Part shown: piece after piece, positions 35,596 to 44,546 of the stretch
Position numbering within the stretch: the first letter of the stretch is position 1
Layout of the letters: each line of letters starts with the position of its first letter
Source: SB21 sp964415295
GTDB taxonomy: Bacteria; CLD3; SB21
Length of the DNA: 64,000 nt
Reading direction: 5' to 3'
NCBI GenBank assembly: GCA_964415295.1
Contig: CAYPYN010000001.1
Span: 186,001 to 250,000, forward strand
Notes under the pieces: generated by a model
Databases searched by the model: none
Told to the model about the DNA's origin: nothing
Seen by the model: only the letters and a program-made list of their open reading frames with translations
Position numbers and translations under genes: made by a program

Positions 35596-36294
35596 ATGAA
35601 GTTGATGCTATTGCTTTTCTTCTTTCAAAACCCATACGCGGCCGAACTGTGCAGTCAATGGAATACGCTTTACGAAAAGATGCAATACGGTACCGTGGAT
35701 CGGCGTGAAAACGGAAAGATCCTCCGCGCGATCGTGAAAGTGCTTCGCGAAACCGTTTCCATACAGCAGGATTCCAATTATTATTTCCCGATCGAAGGCT
35801 ACGATGTCTCTTCGGTGGGCGGCAACGGCAGCGGATTCATCGAACGCAGGTACAATTTCCTTCACGGTAATGCCCACTACGGTCATCCCGCGCACGATAT
35901 CTTCATTCACGATGCCGATCAGGACGGACTGGACGACAACACCGGTAAACCGGCCTACGTTCTGGCCATGACCGACGGCATAGTGCTCGGCGCAAAGACC
36001 GACTGGTCGGAAAAGGATACTTTGCGCGGAGGCAATTATCTCATGCTATACAATCCCAATCTGGATCGGTATTATTATTACGCGCACAATAGCCAGATAC
36101 TCGTCAAAGTAGGCGATATCGTCGCCGCGGGAACACGGATCGCGACCGTCGGGCGTACGGGCCGCAACGCATCCCCGAAGCGTTCACCCACACATTTGCA
36201 TCTGATGGTCTTAAAAGTTACCGATGAAAAGGGCAAACCTTATAATTATTACCAGGAACTGGTTTCCGCCAGACGCATTTCTCCTGTCAACTGA
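35596..36294 (+). CDS. exported M23-family metallopeptidase (LytM-like)
   Basis: The 232-residue protein has a short signal peptide (about 1-16) and a LytM/M23 domain with the zinc-binding HxxxD (HPAHD) and HxH (HLHL) motifs, YYYYAHNSQILVKVGD and a GT.IA.VGRTGR loop. M23 enzymes cleave peptidoglycan cross-bridges or act as inactive amidase activators; here both motifs are present. An unusual DQDGLDDN insertion, calcium-binding-like, lies between them. It ends 8 bases before rarA. Confidence 0.85.
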   Translation: MKLMLLLFFFQNPYAAELCSQWNTLYEKMQYGTVDRRENGKILRAIVKVLRETVSIQQDSNYYFPIEGYDVSSVGGNGSGFIERRYNFLHGNAHYGHPAHDIFIHDADQDGLDDNTGKPAYVLAMTDGIVLGAKTDWSEKDTLRGGNYLMLYNPNLDRYYYYAHNSQILVKVGDIVAAGTRIATVGRTGRNASPKRSPTHLHLMVLKVTDEKGKPYNYYQELVSARRISPVN

Positions 36295-36302
36295 GAACCG
36301 CT

Positions 36303-37652
36303 ATGTCGTTATTTCATGAAGAAGAAGAAAAATATACAACCTCGGGGAAAAGGTCTCTTCCGCCGTTAGCGGAAAGAGTTCGCCCGAAGCGGTTGTCGGA
36401 ATTCGTCGGTCAGGAGCATATTCTCGGCGAAGGCAAGGCCCTGCGCGCCCAGATCGGATCCGGGCAAATGGTGTCCCTGATCTTTTGGGGACCGCCGGGT
36501 TCGGGTAAGACCACTTTGGCGCGGATCATTGCGAAGGAGACCCGTTCCAAATTTGTTGCGATCAGCGCGGTCGAGGCCGGGGTCGGCGAAGTACGAAAGA
36601 TCATTCAGGAAGCCGAAGCACTCAAAAAACAGACCGGCGAGCGGCTGATGCTTTTCATTGACGAGATCCATCGATTCAACAAAGCCCAGCAGGATGCGCT
36701 TTTACATTCCGTCGAAGAAGGAACGATCACGCTCATCGGCGCCACGACAGAGAATCCGTCCTTTGAAGTGATCAACGCGCTTCAGTCCCGTTGCAAGGTC
36801 TACAAACTCGAGGCTCTTACTTATGAGCATTTGGAAGCGATACTTCATCACGCGTTGACCCACGACGAATTTCTCTCGTCAAAGAAAATAACCGTGAAGG
36901 ATAAAGAAACGTTATTCTTCTATGCGGGAGGCGATGCGAGGAACCTGCTGAATACGCTGGAACTGAGTATCCAGTTGACCCGGCCTGACGCCGATGGGAC
37001 GTCCGTCATTACCAAAGCTGTGATCGAAGAAGCGTATCAAAACCGGAATATCCATTACGACCGCGCCGGGGAATACCATTACGATACGATCAGCGCGTTC
37101 ATCAAAAGCCTTCGGGGCAGCGATCCCGATGCGGCCTTGTACTGGATGGCGCGTATGCTCGAAGGCGGTGAGGACCCTAAATTCATTGCCCGCCGCATGA
37201 TCATTCTCGCTTCCGAGGACATCGGCAACGCCGATCCGTATGCCCTGACGCTTGCCGTCTCAACATTTGCCGCCGTAGACTATATCGGTCTACCGGAGTG
37301 CCGGCTCAATCTGGCTCAATGCGCCACCTATCTCGCGAGCTGCCCTAAAAGCAATGCTTCATATTTGGCGATCAGTGAAGCTGCGCAGGATGTCAGTTCC
37401 AATAAGCTCTTTGACGTACCGCTTCATCTGCGCAATGCAGTCACGAAATTGATGAACGCCATGGATTACGGCAAAGGCTATAAATACGCGCACGATTTTA
37501 AAGACCACGGCGAGGCCAATTTTGCCGAACAGGATTTCCTGCCGCCGGAACTCAGGGATCGGGTCTATTACCGCCCGACGGAAAACGGTATGGAGAAGAA
37601 GTTCAAGGAACGGTTGGAGAGAATATGGAAGAAAAGAAAGATTAATAAATAA
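36303..37652 (+). CDS. rarA: replication-associated recombination protein RarA (MgsA)
   Basis: The 449-residue AAA+ ATPase has Walker A GPPGSGKTT, Walker B LFIDEIHRFNKAQQD, sensor 1 GATTENPSFE and the C-terminal tetramerisation region (IHYDRAGEYHYDTISAFIKS, SEDIGNADP). RarA acts at stalled forks with the sliding clamp and SSB. Length and motifs are complete. It follows the M23 gene by 8 bases. Confidence 0.95.
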   Translation: MSLFHEEEEKYTTSGKRSLPPLAERVRPKRLSEFVGQEHILGEGKALRAQIGSGQMVSLIFWGPPGSGKTTLARIIAKETRSKFVAISAVEAGVGEVRKIIQEAEALKKQTGERLMLFIDEIHRFNKAQQDALLHSVEEGTITLIGATTENPSFEVINALQSRCKVYKLEALTYEHLEAILHHALTHDEFLSSKKITVKDKETLFFYAGGDARNLLNTLELSIQLTRPDADGTSVITKAVIEEAYQNRNIHYDRAGEYHYDTISAFIKSLRGSDPDAALYWMARMLEGGEDPKFIARRMIILASEDIGNADPYALTLAVSTFAAVDYIGLPECRLNLAQCATYLASCPKSNASYLAISEAAQDVSSNKLFDVPLHLRNAVTKLMNAMDYGKGYKYAHDFKDHGEANFAEQDFLPPELRDRVYYRPTENGMEKKFKERLERIWKKRKINK

Positions 37653-37666
37653 TAAGAATAAGGAAA

Positions 37667-37736
37667 ACCACAGAGACACGGAAGCCACTGAGATTTAGAT
37701 GAAATTATTTTTCCGTGTTCTCCGTGTCTCCGTGGT
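37667..37736. repeat. imperfect inverted repeat, class B
   Basis: ACCACAGAGACACGGA (37667-37682) pairs with TCCGTGTCTCCGTGGT (37721-37736) at 15 of 16 positions. The right arm also holds a direct repeat of TCTCCGTG. It fills the gap between rarA and dut. Its GTCTCCGTGG style resembles repeats scattered between genes in many environmental genomes; it has no T tail, so it is not a plain terminator. Confidence 0.7.
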
Positions 37737-37744
37737 AATAAATC

Positions 37745-38176
37745 ATGAACAAACTAAAAATCCAACGCGTTCATCCCGACGCCAAACTCCCGGAATACGC
37801 GCACCCCGGCGATGCCGGACTGGACCTTTTTTCCGTTGACGAGACCGTCATTGAGCCGGGGGAATCGAAACTCATCGGAACGGGGATCGTCATCGAATTG
37901 CCCGATCAGACCGAAGCACAAATCAGACCTCGCAGCGGTTTGGCGCTGAAACACCAAGTTACGGTTCTGAATACGCCCGGCACGATCGATCACGGCTACC
38001 GGGGACAGGTCGGGGTTATCCTGATCAATCATGGAACCAATCCATTCAAAATCGAAAAAGGCATGAAGATCGCACAAATGGTGATCGCTTCCGTAATGAC
38101 CGTTCGTGTCGAAGAATCGGAGATGTTGACGGAAACCCGGCGAGGCGAAGGAGGATTTGGATCTACGGGCACCTGA
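37745..38176 (+). CDS. dut: dUTP diphosphatase
   Basis: The 143-residue protein has all five motifs of the trimeric dUTPase: GDAGLDL, RPRSGLALK, LNTPGTIDHGYRG, QMVIA and the C-terminal RGEGGFGSTGT. It hydrolyses dUTP to dUMP, keeping uracil out of DNA and feeding dTMP synthesis. No clear ribosome binding site precedes the ATG, which lies 8 bases after the class B repeat. Confidence 0.96.
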   Translation: MNKLKIQRVHPDAKLPEYAHPGDAGLDLFSVDETVIEPGESKLIGTGIVIELPDQTEAQIRPRSGLALKHQVTVLNTPGTIDHGYRGQVGVILINHGTNPFKIEKGMKIAQMVIASVMTVRVEESEMLTETRRGEGGFGSTGT

Positions 38177-38215
38177 TTCAGAATTCAAAATTTTTGTGAA
38201 TCAAACACCAATGGT

Positions 38216-38929
38216 ATGAAGTTAAATATTCTAAAACTTGGTCTGTCCGACTACGCTTCCACCTGGGATCTGCAGAAGAGACTATTCGACCTGCGGCTGA
38301 AAAACCGGATCGAAGATACACTGATCCTCTGCGAACATCCGCATACATACACGGTGGGAAAGAACGGCGTCGATAACGTCGGTAAACATTTGCTGATGAA
38401 CAAAGAAGAACTGCAGAAGAACAACATTTCCGTCTTTGAGATCGACCGCGGCGGGGATATAACTTATCACGGGCCTGGACAGATCGTTGGCTACCCCATC
38501 CTGGATCTCAACCGCCACTATAAAGACATGCATCGGTATCTGCGCGATATCGAAGAGATCGTTATCCTGGCACTGGCCGAATTCGGAATAGAAGGAAAAA
38601 GGATCGATAAGATCACCGGCGTATGGGTAGATACAACGGGCGGGCCCGAAAAGATCTGCGCGATCGGAGTTAAGGTCTCACGGTGGATCACAATGCACGG
38701 ATTTGCGTTAAACGTCAACTCCAACCTGGACTTTTTCAGCAATATCATTCCTTGCGGCATCACGGATAAAGGCGTGACGTCCATGGAAAAACGGCTCGGA
38801 AAATCCGTAAACATCGACACGGTCGGGGATGCCATAATTAAAGGGTTTCAAAGTGTTTTCCAACTTCAACCCCAACGAAGTCAAATTGAAGACTTAATCC
38901 AATCGGAGGTTTTGCATGAAAACGATTAA
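38216..38929 (+). CDS. lipB: octanoyltransferase LipB
   Basis: The 237-residue protein has the LipB motifs RGGDITYHGPGQIVGYPI, KICAIGVKVSRWITMHG with the active-site Lys (K146) and IIPCGI with the acyl-carrying Cys (C180). It transfers octanoate from acyl carrier protein to lipoyl domains. The fused 2-oxoacid dehydrogenase E1 encoded at 45965 belongs to a complex whose E2 needs lipoate. The 3' end overlaps the next gene by 14 bases. Confidence 0.95.
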   Translation: MKLNILKLGLSDYASTWDLQKRLFDLRLKNRIEDTLILCEHPHTYTVGKNGVDNVGKHLLMNKEELQKNNISVFEIDRGGDITYHGPGQIVGYPILDLNRHYKDMHRYLRDIEEIVILALAEFGIEGKRIDKITGVWVDTTGGPEKICAIGVKVSRWITMHGFALNVNSNLDFFSNIIPCGITDKGVTSMEKRLGKSVNIDTVGDAIIKGFQSVFQLQPQRSQIEDLIQSEVLHEND

Positions 38930-39815
38930 TTGTTGTTCCAGAATGGCTGTCACCTGTCTTATCGTTACGGCACTGGCTTTTTCGATATCGCAGGCCCAGA
39001 ACCCCAACCAGGCGCAGAAGCATTACGACAACGGACGTAAAGCCTATCTGAAATTCACCAATGAGGATTACAACGAAGCCGTCGCACATTTTGAAAAAGC
39101 CATTGCCGCCGACTCCAACTATGCCGCAGCTTATGCCGGTTTATCCGAATCATGCGCTTTGCTTGGATTTGAAATGGAAAAATCCGGCCAATCCCCCGAC
39201 ACGTATTATAAGAGAGCGCTTCAAAATGCGCAAAAAGGGATCGAGAAAGACTCCGGTCTCGCGATGACCCATCGTGCATTGGCCCAGGCGTGTATCAATG
39301 CCAATCCTAAGAAATTCGGCCAGCTTATCTACGACGAATTAACGCGTGCCCTGGAACTGGATTCCAACGATGCCGAATCGCTGTATCTTATGTGGCACCA
39401 TACCGATAATAGCAATGCATCCAGCCCCTGGATCCGGCGTTCTCTCGCAGCCAACGACAGATTTTTCCAGGCTCACTACGGGCTGGGTCTGCTGCTGACC
39501 CAGCAGAAGAAGTTCGAAGAAGCGGCCGAACACTACAAGAAGTCTATTGAGATCAATCCAAAGAATTACCGTCCCTACTTCTCGCTCGGCAATGTTTATT
39601 CACAGCAGAAGAAATTCGACCTGGCCATTCCTCAATACGAAAGTACATTGAAACTAAACGAGAAGAATACGGATGCGTATTTTTATCTCGGCCTCGCCTA
39701 CTATTACCAGGATCAGAATAAGAACGCCAGGAAATACCTCCAGAAATATCTGGAATTGGCTCCGTCCAGTTCTTTTCGTCCCCAAGTTGAAGGTATACTC
39801 AACGACATCAAATAA
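38916..39815 (+). CDS. exported tetratricopeptide repeat protein
   Basis: The 299-residue protein has a signal peptide (about 1-28, ending SISQAQ) followed by TPR units nearly to the end (AVAHFEKAIAADSNYAAAYA, AAEHYKKSIEINPKNYRPY and others). It is a periplasmic or surface scaffold of unknown partner. Its start lies inside the 3' end of lipB. Confidence 0.85.
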   Translation: MKTINCCSRMAVTCLIVTALAFSISQAQNPNQAQKHYDNGRKAYLKFTNEDYNEAVAHFEKAIAADSNYAAAYAGLSESCALLGFEMEKSGQSPDTYYKRALQNAQKGIEKDSGLAMTHRALAQACINANPKKFGQLIYDELTRALELDSNDAESLYLMWHHTDNSNASSPWIRRSLAANDRFFQAHYGLGLLLTQQKKFEEAAEHYKKSIEINPKNYRPYFSLGNVYSQQKKFDLAIPQYESTLKLNEKNTDAYFYLGLAYYYQDQNKNARKYLQKYLELAPSSSFRPQVEGILNDIK

Positions 39816-39842
39816 AAAGGGCCGGCTTCGATAAGCCGGCCC
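39814..39842 (-). terminator. rho-independent terminator of the methyltransferase gene
   Basis: GGGCCGGCTT (39819-39828), a 4-base loop and AAGCCGGCCC (39833-39842) form a perfect 10-pair GC-rich stem. On the minus strand it is followed by TTTTTATTT, so it ends the minus-strand transcript from 40654. On the plus strand it lacks T's but may still end the lipB-TPR transcript. Confidence 0.85.
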
Positions 39843-39877
39843 CTCGCTATAGTCCGATCAATGGCGTCGTTTTACCA

Positions 39878-40654
39878 TCAGACCCGCTTCCGGAGAACGA
39901 ACATGATGTTCTCGTCCTTCCATCGAACAGGGTCCAGTTCGCCAAATTCGCTCTTAAGGTTTTCGGTAAACCGCTGAAGCGCTTCATTGAATTCTTCTTT
40001 GGAATAAAGAGCAAATGTGGAATAGTGATGATTCTTTGCTTTTTCGATCACGGCTTTCATAGGCTCGTTTCTGTCATACATGAAGAACCTGATCTCTTCC
40101 AAAAAAAGTTGAGGAAACGCTTTGAGGATATTCGAAAACTCATCCAGTTCATACAAGCGCCTTTCTTTTTCCGCAAATTCCGGAAAATAGCGCCCCCAGA
40201 GATTACGCCGGTTCTGACTCCGCAGCCGCGTATAAATGAAAACATATCCGTCGTCGGCCAGAAGCCGGCTGCACTCGAACAAAAACCCGTTAATATCGAA
40301 GTGATGAACGGCGTTAAATGTGAAGATACAATTCAGCGAGCGGCTGTCCAGCGGTACCTTTTGCGCATAAGCATGAATCGTTTTGAAGGCCTGAATCGCA
40401 TTGGCAAAGAGAAATTCCTGAATGGTGGAAAGCATAGCCAAATTGGCATCGATACAATAAAGAAATAACCGGCTCTCAAGTCGCCGGAAGAGTTGATGCA
40501 CATATCGGCCTGCACCGCAACCTACGTCGGCCGCCCGAATGGAATTGATCTCCTTTAATTTGTCTTCTATGTATTTGATCGGTTCATTATCCGTCGTACG
40601 AAGCCCTTTGTAGTTCGATGCGATTCTCGAAAAATGTTCGTTCATTTTATCCAT
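39878..40654 (-). CDS. class I SAM-dependent methyltransferase
   Basis: The 258-residue protein has motif I VGCGAGRYVHQL, the acidic ribose-binding Asp in YCIDANLAML, motif IV FNAVHHFD and a following LADDGYVFIYTR strand, the UbiE/methyltransferase-11 pattern. The C-terminal part (SEFGELDPVRWKDENIMFVL) is family-specific. It lies 15 bases downstream of the transporter gene at 40670-42004 in the same direction. The substrate is unknown. Confidence 0.85.
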   Translation of the reverse strand: MDKMNEHFSRIASNYKGLRTTDNEPIKYIEDKLKEINSIRAADVGCGAGRYVHQLFRRLESRLFLYCIDANLAMLSTIQEFLFANAIQAFKTIHAYAQKVPLDSRSLNCIFTFNAVHHFDINGFLFECSRLLADDGYVFIYTRLRSQNRRNLWGRYFPEFAEKERRLYELDEFSNILKAFPQLFLEEIRFFMYDRNEPMKAVIEKAKNHHYSTFALYSKEEFNEALQRFTENLKSEFGELDPVRWKDENIMFVLRKRV

Positions 40655-40669
40655 GCCATCATCCTTTCG

Positions 40670-42004
40670 TCAAGAATTAGCCATGACAACTCTTGTTGTT
40701 GGAGTCATGTCTTGATTAATGCTATGACTGTGACTTTTTGAAGAACCTTCCCTGTGCGGTTCGTGCGGCTCCCAGCCCATAATCCAAAGCATTGCGAAGA
40801 ATCCAATCACATAAGCTATCGCTATGTGCCAGCCATGCCTGAGCCACAAGCCAACCGATTTAGCCTCCGGAAATATATTGGATATCGCTACGCCGGCGGA
40901 TGAGCCAAACCAGACCATCGATCCTCCGAAACCGACCGCATAGGCCAGTACACCCCAGTCGTAACCGCCTTGCTGCAGGGCGAGTTTGGTCAAGGGTATG
41001 TTATCGAATACCGATGAGACAAATCCCAGCACAAACGCCGTCTGCCAGGATGCGGGAGGGAGTTCCTCCACCGGCATCATGGAAGCACAAAGTACGAGCG
41101 ACAACAGAAAAATACTTCCCTTCAAAGCATGCGGCAGCTCATTCCACGACGTCTTACTGAAAGTTGCCCCGATCAGGATCGCGATCCAAACGCCGGCCGC
41201 CGGAAAATCGAGAAGAATATTCGTTGCTATAGCACCGGCAAGTATCAGAACCACGACCAATATTTTGATCCAATCAATCCGTATTGCACTAATATCGGAT
41301 TGTACGATCGGTTGATGAGCAAATTGCTGGCGGGCGGCTATAAATCCAAAACAAAGAAGAGCAACCGCCGCAGCGAAAAAAGCGTGCGTCACATCCAGCG
41401 CAGACACACCGTCGATCCACATCATCGTCGTGGTCGTATCACCGACGACGCTGCCCGCACCGCCGGCATTACTCGCCGCCACGATCGCCGCCAAATAACC
41501 GATGTGAACCTTTTTCTTGAATACGACTAGTGCTATCGTTCCGCCGATCATCGCCGCCGCAATATTGTCAAGAAACGACGACATGATCCAAACCAAAAAC
41601 AAAAGGACAAACCCTCCCAGCCAGCCTGGAGGCAGCCAACTGGGAAGGATGTCCGGGACCCGCGATTCTTCAAAATGCTTTGACAGAATCGCAAAGCCCA
41701 ACAGGAGGCCAAGCAAATTAGTCAATATGGAAGCTTCGTGCTGCAAATGCGTAACCAGATCGAACCCGATCACGAATAGTTTATAAAGGGTGATCGCGGC
41801 GAGGCCGGATAACGCCACCTGCAGAGTCTTGTGGTGATAGAGGGCAACTCCGATCAAAGTTAATCCAAAAAGGATAAATTCATAGCGGATACCAAAGACC
41901 ACCGGAGCCGCACCGGGCACCCGATGAATCAGTTCAGGTATCAGCAAGATAATTGCCGCTCCGCATAACAAGACATATAATCTATCAATCAAGTTCAATT
42001 TCAT
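40670..42004 (-). CDS. NhaD/ArsB/CitM-superfamily ion transporter (sodium:proton antiporter-like)
   Basis: The 444-residue membrane protein has about twelve spans with the ion-transporter superfamily duplication, seen in SSFLDNIAAAMIGGT and SSVFDNIPLTKLALQQGG. SNAGGAGSVVGDTTTTMMWI resembles the NhaD sodium:proton antiporter signature. A His-rich tail (EPHEPHREGSSKSHSHS) extends into the cytoplasm or periplasm. Two tiny membrane proteins are encoded just upstream in the same direction and the methyltransferase gene follows 15 bases later. The ion specificity is inferred. Confidence 0.8.
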   Translation of the reverse strand: MKLNLIDRLYVLLCGAAIILLIPELIHRVPGAAPVVFGIRYEFILFGLTLIGVALYHHKTLQVALSGLAAITLYKLFVIGFDLVTHLQHEASILTNLLGLLLGFAILSKHFEESRVPDILPSWLPPGWLGGFVLLFLVWIMSSFLDNIAAAMIGGTIALVVFKKKVHIGYLAAIVAASNAGGAGSVVGDTTTTMMWIDGVSALDVTHAFFAAAVALLCFGFIAARQQFAHQPIVQSDISAIRIDWIKILVVVLILAGAIATNILLDFPAAGVWIAILIGATFSKTSWNELPHALKGSIFLLSLVLCASMMPVEELPPASWQTAFVLGFVSSVFDNIPLTKLALQQGGYDWGVLAYAVGFGGSMVWFGSSAGVAISNIFPEAKSVGLWLRHGWHIAIAYVIGFFAMLWIMGWEPHEPHREGSSKSHSHSINQDMTPTTRVVMANS

Positions 42005-42029
42005 TGGACCTCCTGTTATTCATTATATA

Positions 42030-42146
42030 CTAAATAAGACCTGCCATTCTTAAGATGACAGCAATGACCCCAACTCCAATGATTCCCATAAGAACGTAAA
42101 AAAGGGACTTTGGAACAGGTTTTGCCGCAGGGGTTTCGCTTTTCAT
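42030..42146 (-). CDS. 38-residue single-span membrane protein
   Basis: The reading frame starts at ATG 42146 with AAAGGA eight bases upstream and ends at TAG 42030-42032. The protein has a short polar N-terminus (MKSETPAAKPVPKS) and one hydrophobic helix (LFYVLMGIIGVGVIAVILRM). It lies 25 bases before the antiporter-like gene. Size, ribosome binding site and position suggest a small subunit or regulator of the transporter. Confidence 0.65.
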   Translation of the reverse strand: MKSETPAAKPVPKSLFYVLMGIIGVGVIAVILRMAGLI

Positions 42147-42207
42147 TTTATGTCCTTTCCAAATATTATTGAAATATCTAAAATAGAATCTTCGACGCCG
42201 TTGTTTG

Positions 42208-42318
42208 TCATTTCAACATGACTGCCGCAACAAGCGTTCCATACCCGAGTACAAATAAAACAACATAGATATAGAATACCGCACTGTCACGGCCATTGGG
42301 AATTTTGAAATTTTCCAT
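42208..42318 (-). CDS. 36-residue single-span membrane protein
   Basis: The frame starts at ATG 42318, preceded by AGGAG at six to seven bases, and encodes MENFKIPNGRDSAVFYIY then a hydrophobic helix (VVLFVLGYGTLVAAVML). The frame is open further upstream, but only this start has a binding site. It and the 38-residue protein share a small polar head and one span. It lies 61 bases before the second small gene. Confidence 0.62.
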   Translation of the reverse strand: MENFKIPNGRDSAVFYIYVVLFVLGYGTLVAAVMLK

Positions 42319-42506
42319 GGTACACTCCTTTTTACTACAAAGTTTTAAATGCATGTGTATCATGTGTACCCACCGTGAAAACAGTTTTCGCACGGTCGAA
42401 TAGGCTCACACGATAAACAGACCTGGAATGCAATAACATGACCTCAAATGAATCAAGGTCCTTACTGCAAAGCCATTAGAATAAAGATGGGAGATAAATA
42501 TAGAAA

Positions 42507-42863
42507 TCAGGCAACCGGCGGTGCGCGGCCTCGGGAAGGTATGGCAAGGGGATCTTCAAGTATTATAAGTTCATGAGATTCCAGCCGAACCCATGAGCTT
42601 TGTGAAACGAGAAATTCAAAATAGCGGATCGGTATGATATCGACAAAATGAGTTGATTCTTTAGTCGGACGCAGATGCTCAGCGGAAGTGATCTGTATGA
42701 CGATGGCCGTCGGGTATGCAACATCATTAACGCTGAATGAAGGGATCGGATTGACCGTACATAGCGGCGTTTCTTTGTCCGTGATTGCAGAATAACAGAC
42801 GAAGATATACGTCAGTATAACGGCTTTGGAGAAAAGTATTTTGATGGTTTCACACATACACAT
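42507..42863 (-). CDS. small exported hypothetical protein
   Basis: The 118-residue protein starts MCMCETIK and has one hydrophobic segment (about 10-27) that could be a signal peptide, then a polar domain ending LAIPSRGRAPPVA. Proteins with a similar tail are seen next to transporters in some Bacteroidota, from memory. I cannot name a family. Nothing else in the 142-base gap upstream is supported. Confidence 0.5.
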   Translation of the reverse strand: MCMCETIKILFSKAVILTYIFVCYSAITDKETPLCTVNPIPSFSVNDVAYPTAIVIQITSAEHLRPTKESTHFVDIIPIRYFEFLVSQSSWVRLESHELIILEDPLAIPSRGRAPPVA

Positions 42864-43006
42864 TAAAGTAACTTTTTATACTCACTAATACAACAACTTT
42901 TCTTTAAAATCATCATATCATGGAAGTTTATTTAGCCTTTTGAAAAATGTTTACTCTTTTTTCCCTTTATCAGTATATTGTTTTGAACAATGCGGGAGCC
43001 TGAAAA

Positions 43007-44536
43007 ATGGAATTAAAAGATTTTGAAAAGAAAATTACGGTTCGCGTCTTACATATGGAAGACTACGATGCCGTTATCACCATGCAGTTGAAATGCTTTC
43101 CGGGTATGAAGCCATGGGGTTTGGAACAATTTAGAAGTCAAATCTCGATATTCCCGGAAGGACAGATTGCTGTTGAATATGATAACAAGATTGTTGCTTC
43201 ATCAAGCAGCCTGATACTCAATTTCGATCTCTATTCTGAATGGCACAGCTGGAGGGAAATCACAAATGATGGTTACATAACGAATCATACGCCTAACGGC
43301 GACACCTTGTACGGAATTGAGATCATGGTCGATCCTGATTTTCGTGGTCTCAAGCTGGCACGGCGTTTGTACGAATCAAGAAAGAGAATTGCTAGAGAAA
43401 ACAACCTGATGCGAATTATCATAGGTGGAAGGATTCCTGGATACGGCAAATATGCGGAACAAATGAATGCGCGTGAATACGTTGACAAAGTCATAGACAA
43501 AAAACTCATCGATCCGGTATTAACAACACAACTGTCAAACGGATTCGTACTCAAACGATTGATACCCAACTATCTCATGGCGGATACGGATTCAAGAGGC
43601 TATGCCACATTCCTGGAATGGACCAATTTGGATTATGTACCCGACAAGTCCATAAAATGGGCTCGTATTGCGCCGGTTAGAATTTGCGCCGTTCAGTACC
43701 AAATGCGCCCGCTCAAGAGCTTTGATGATTTCGCAAAGCAGGCTGAATACTTCGTGGATGTGGCTTCGGATTACAAATCTGATTTTATAGTTTTTCCTGA
43801 AATTTTCACGACGCAGCTCCTTTCGTTTCTTCCATCAGATAGGCCTGCTTTGGCCATAAGGGAGTTATCAAAATTTACCAAACCTTACCTGGAGCTTTTT
43901 ACCAGGCTCTCCGTTCAGTACAATGTAAACATAATCGGCGGATCACATTTCACGGTCGAGCAAGATGATTTATACAATGTTGCTTATTTATTTCGTCGCG
44001 ACGGCACACTAGACAAACAATACAAATTACATATCACTCCAAATGAAAAAAGATGGTGGGGCGTCAAACCGGGAAATGAATTGAAGGTTTTTGACACGGA
44101 TAAAGGTAAAATCTCCATTCAAATTTGTTACGATGTCGAATTCCCTGAGTTGAGCCGAATGGCCGTCGAACAAGGCGCCCAGATCATTTTTGTTCCGTTT
44201 TGCACGGACGAACGTTACGCCTATCTTCGCGTTCGCTACTGCGCACAGGCCCGGTGCATTGAAAATCATGTCTATGTTGTTATATCCGGAAGCGTGGGAA
44301 ACTTGCCCGACGTAGAAAATCTTGATATTCATTATTCGCAATCCGCCATTTTCACACCATCGGACATACCATTCACACGAGACGCCATTCAGGCAGAAGC
44401 TACCCCTAATGTTGAAATGGTCATCGTGGATGAAGTGGATCTAGAATTGCTGAAAAAACACAGACAAACCGGAAGCGTGCTAAATTGGCAAGATCGAAGA
44501 CAGGATCTATATCAGATTATAAATAGAACAAAGTGA
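43007..44536 (+). CDS. GNAT acetyltransferase / carbon-nitrogen hydrolase fusion
   Basis: The 509-residue protein joins an N-terminal GNAT acetyltransferase (about 8-180, with GIEIMVDPDFRGLKLARRLY) to a C-terminal nitrilase-superfamily amidase (about 220-505). The catalytic triad of the hydrolase is visible: E265 in VFPEIF, K340 in QYKLHITPNE and C374 in QICYDVEFPEL. Such fusions occur in many bacteria; the chemistry would be acetyl transfer plus amide cleavage on an unknown substrate. It is read alone, convergent with the antiporter gene. Confidence 0.9.
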   Translation: MELKDFEKKITVRVLHMEDYDAVITMQLKCFPGMKPWGLEQFRSQISIFPEGQIAVEYDNKIVASSSSLILNFDLYSEWHSWREITNDGYITNHTPNGDTLYGIEIMVDPDFRGLKLARRLYESRKRIARENNLMRIIIGGRIPGYGKYAEQMNAREYVDKVIDKKLIDPVLTTQLSNGFVLKRLIPNYLMADTDSRGYATFLEWTNLDYVPDKSIKWARIAPVRICAVQYQMRPLKSFDDFAKQAEYFVDVASDYKSDFIVFPEIFTTQLLSFLPSDRPALAIRELSKFTKPYLELFTRLSVQYNVNIIGGSHFTVEQDDLYNVAYLFRRDGTLDKQYKLHITPNEKRWWGVKPGNELKVFDTDKGKISIQICYDVEFPELSRMAVEQGAQIIFVPFCTDERYAYLRVRYCAQARCIENHVYVVISGSVGNLPDVENLDIHYSQSAIFTPSDIPFTRDAIQAEATPNVEMVIVDEVDLELLKKHRQTGSVLNWQDRRQDLYQIINRTK

Positions 44537-44546
44537 TTAAAATAAG

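Noticed and set aside
35502..35708. 68-codon frame at the start of the M23 gene
   Set aside because: It overlaps the M23 gene in another frame and has no domain.
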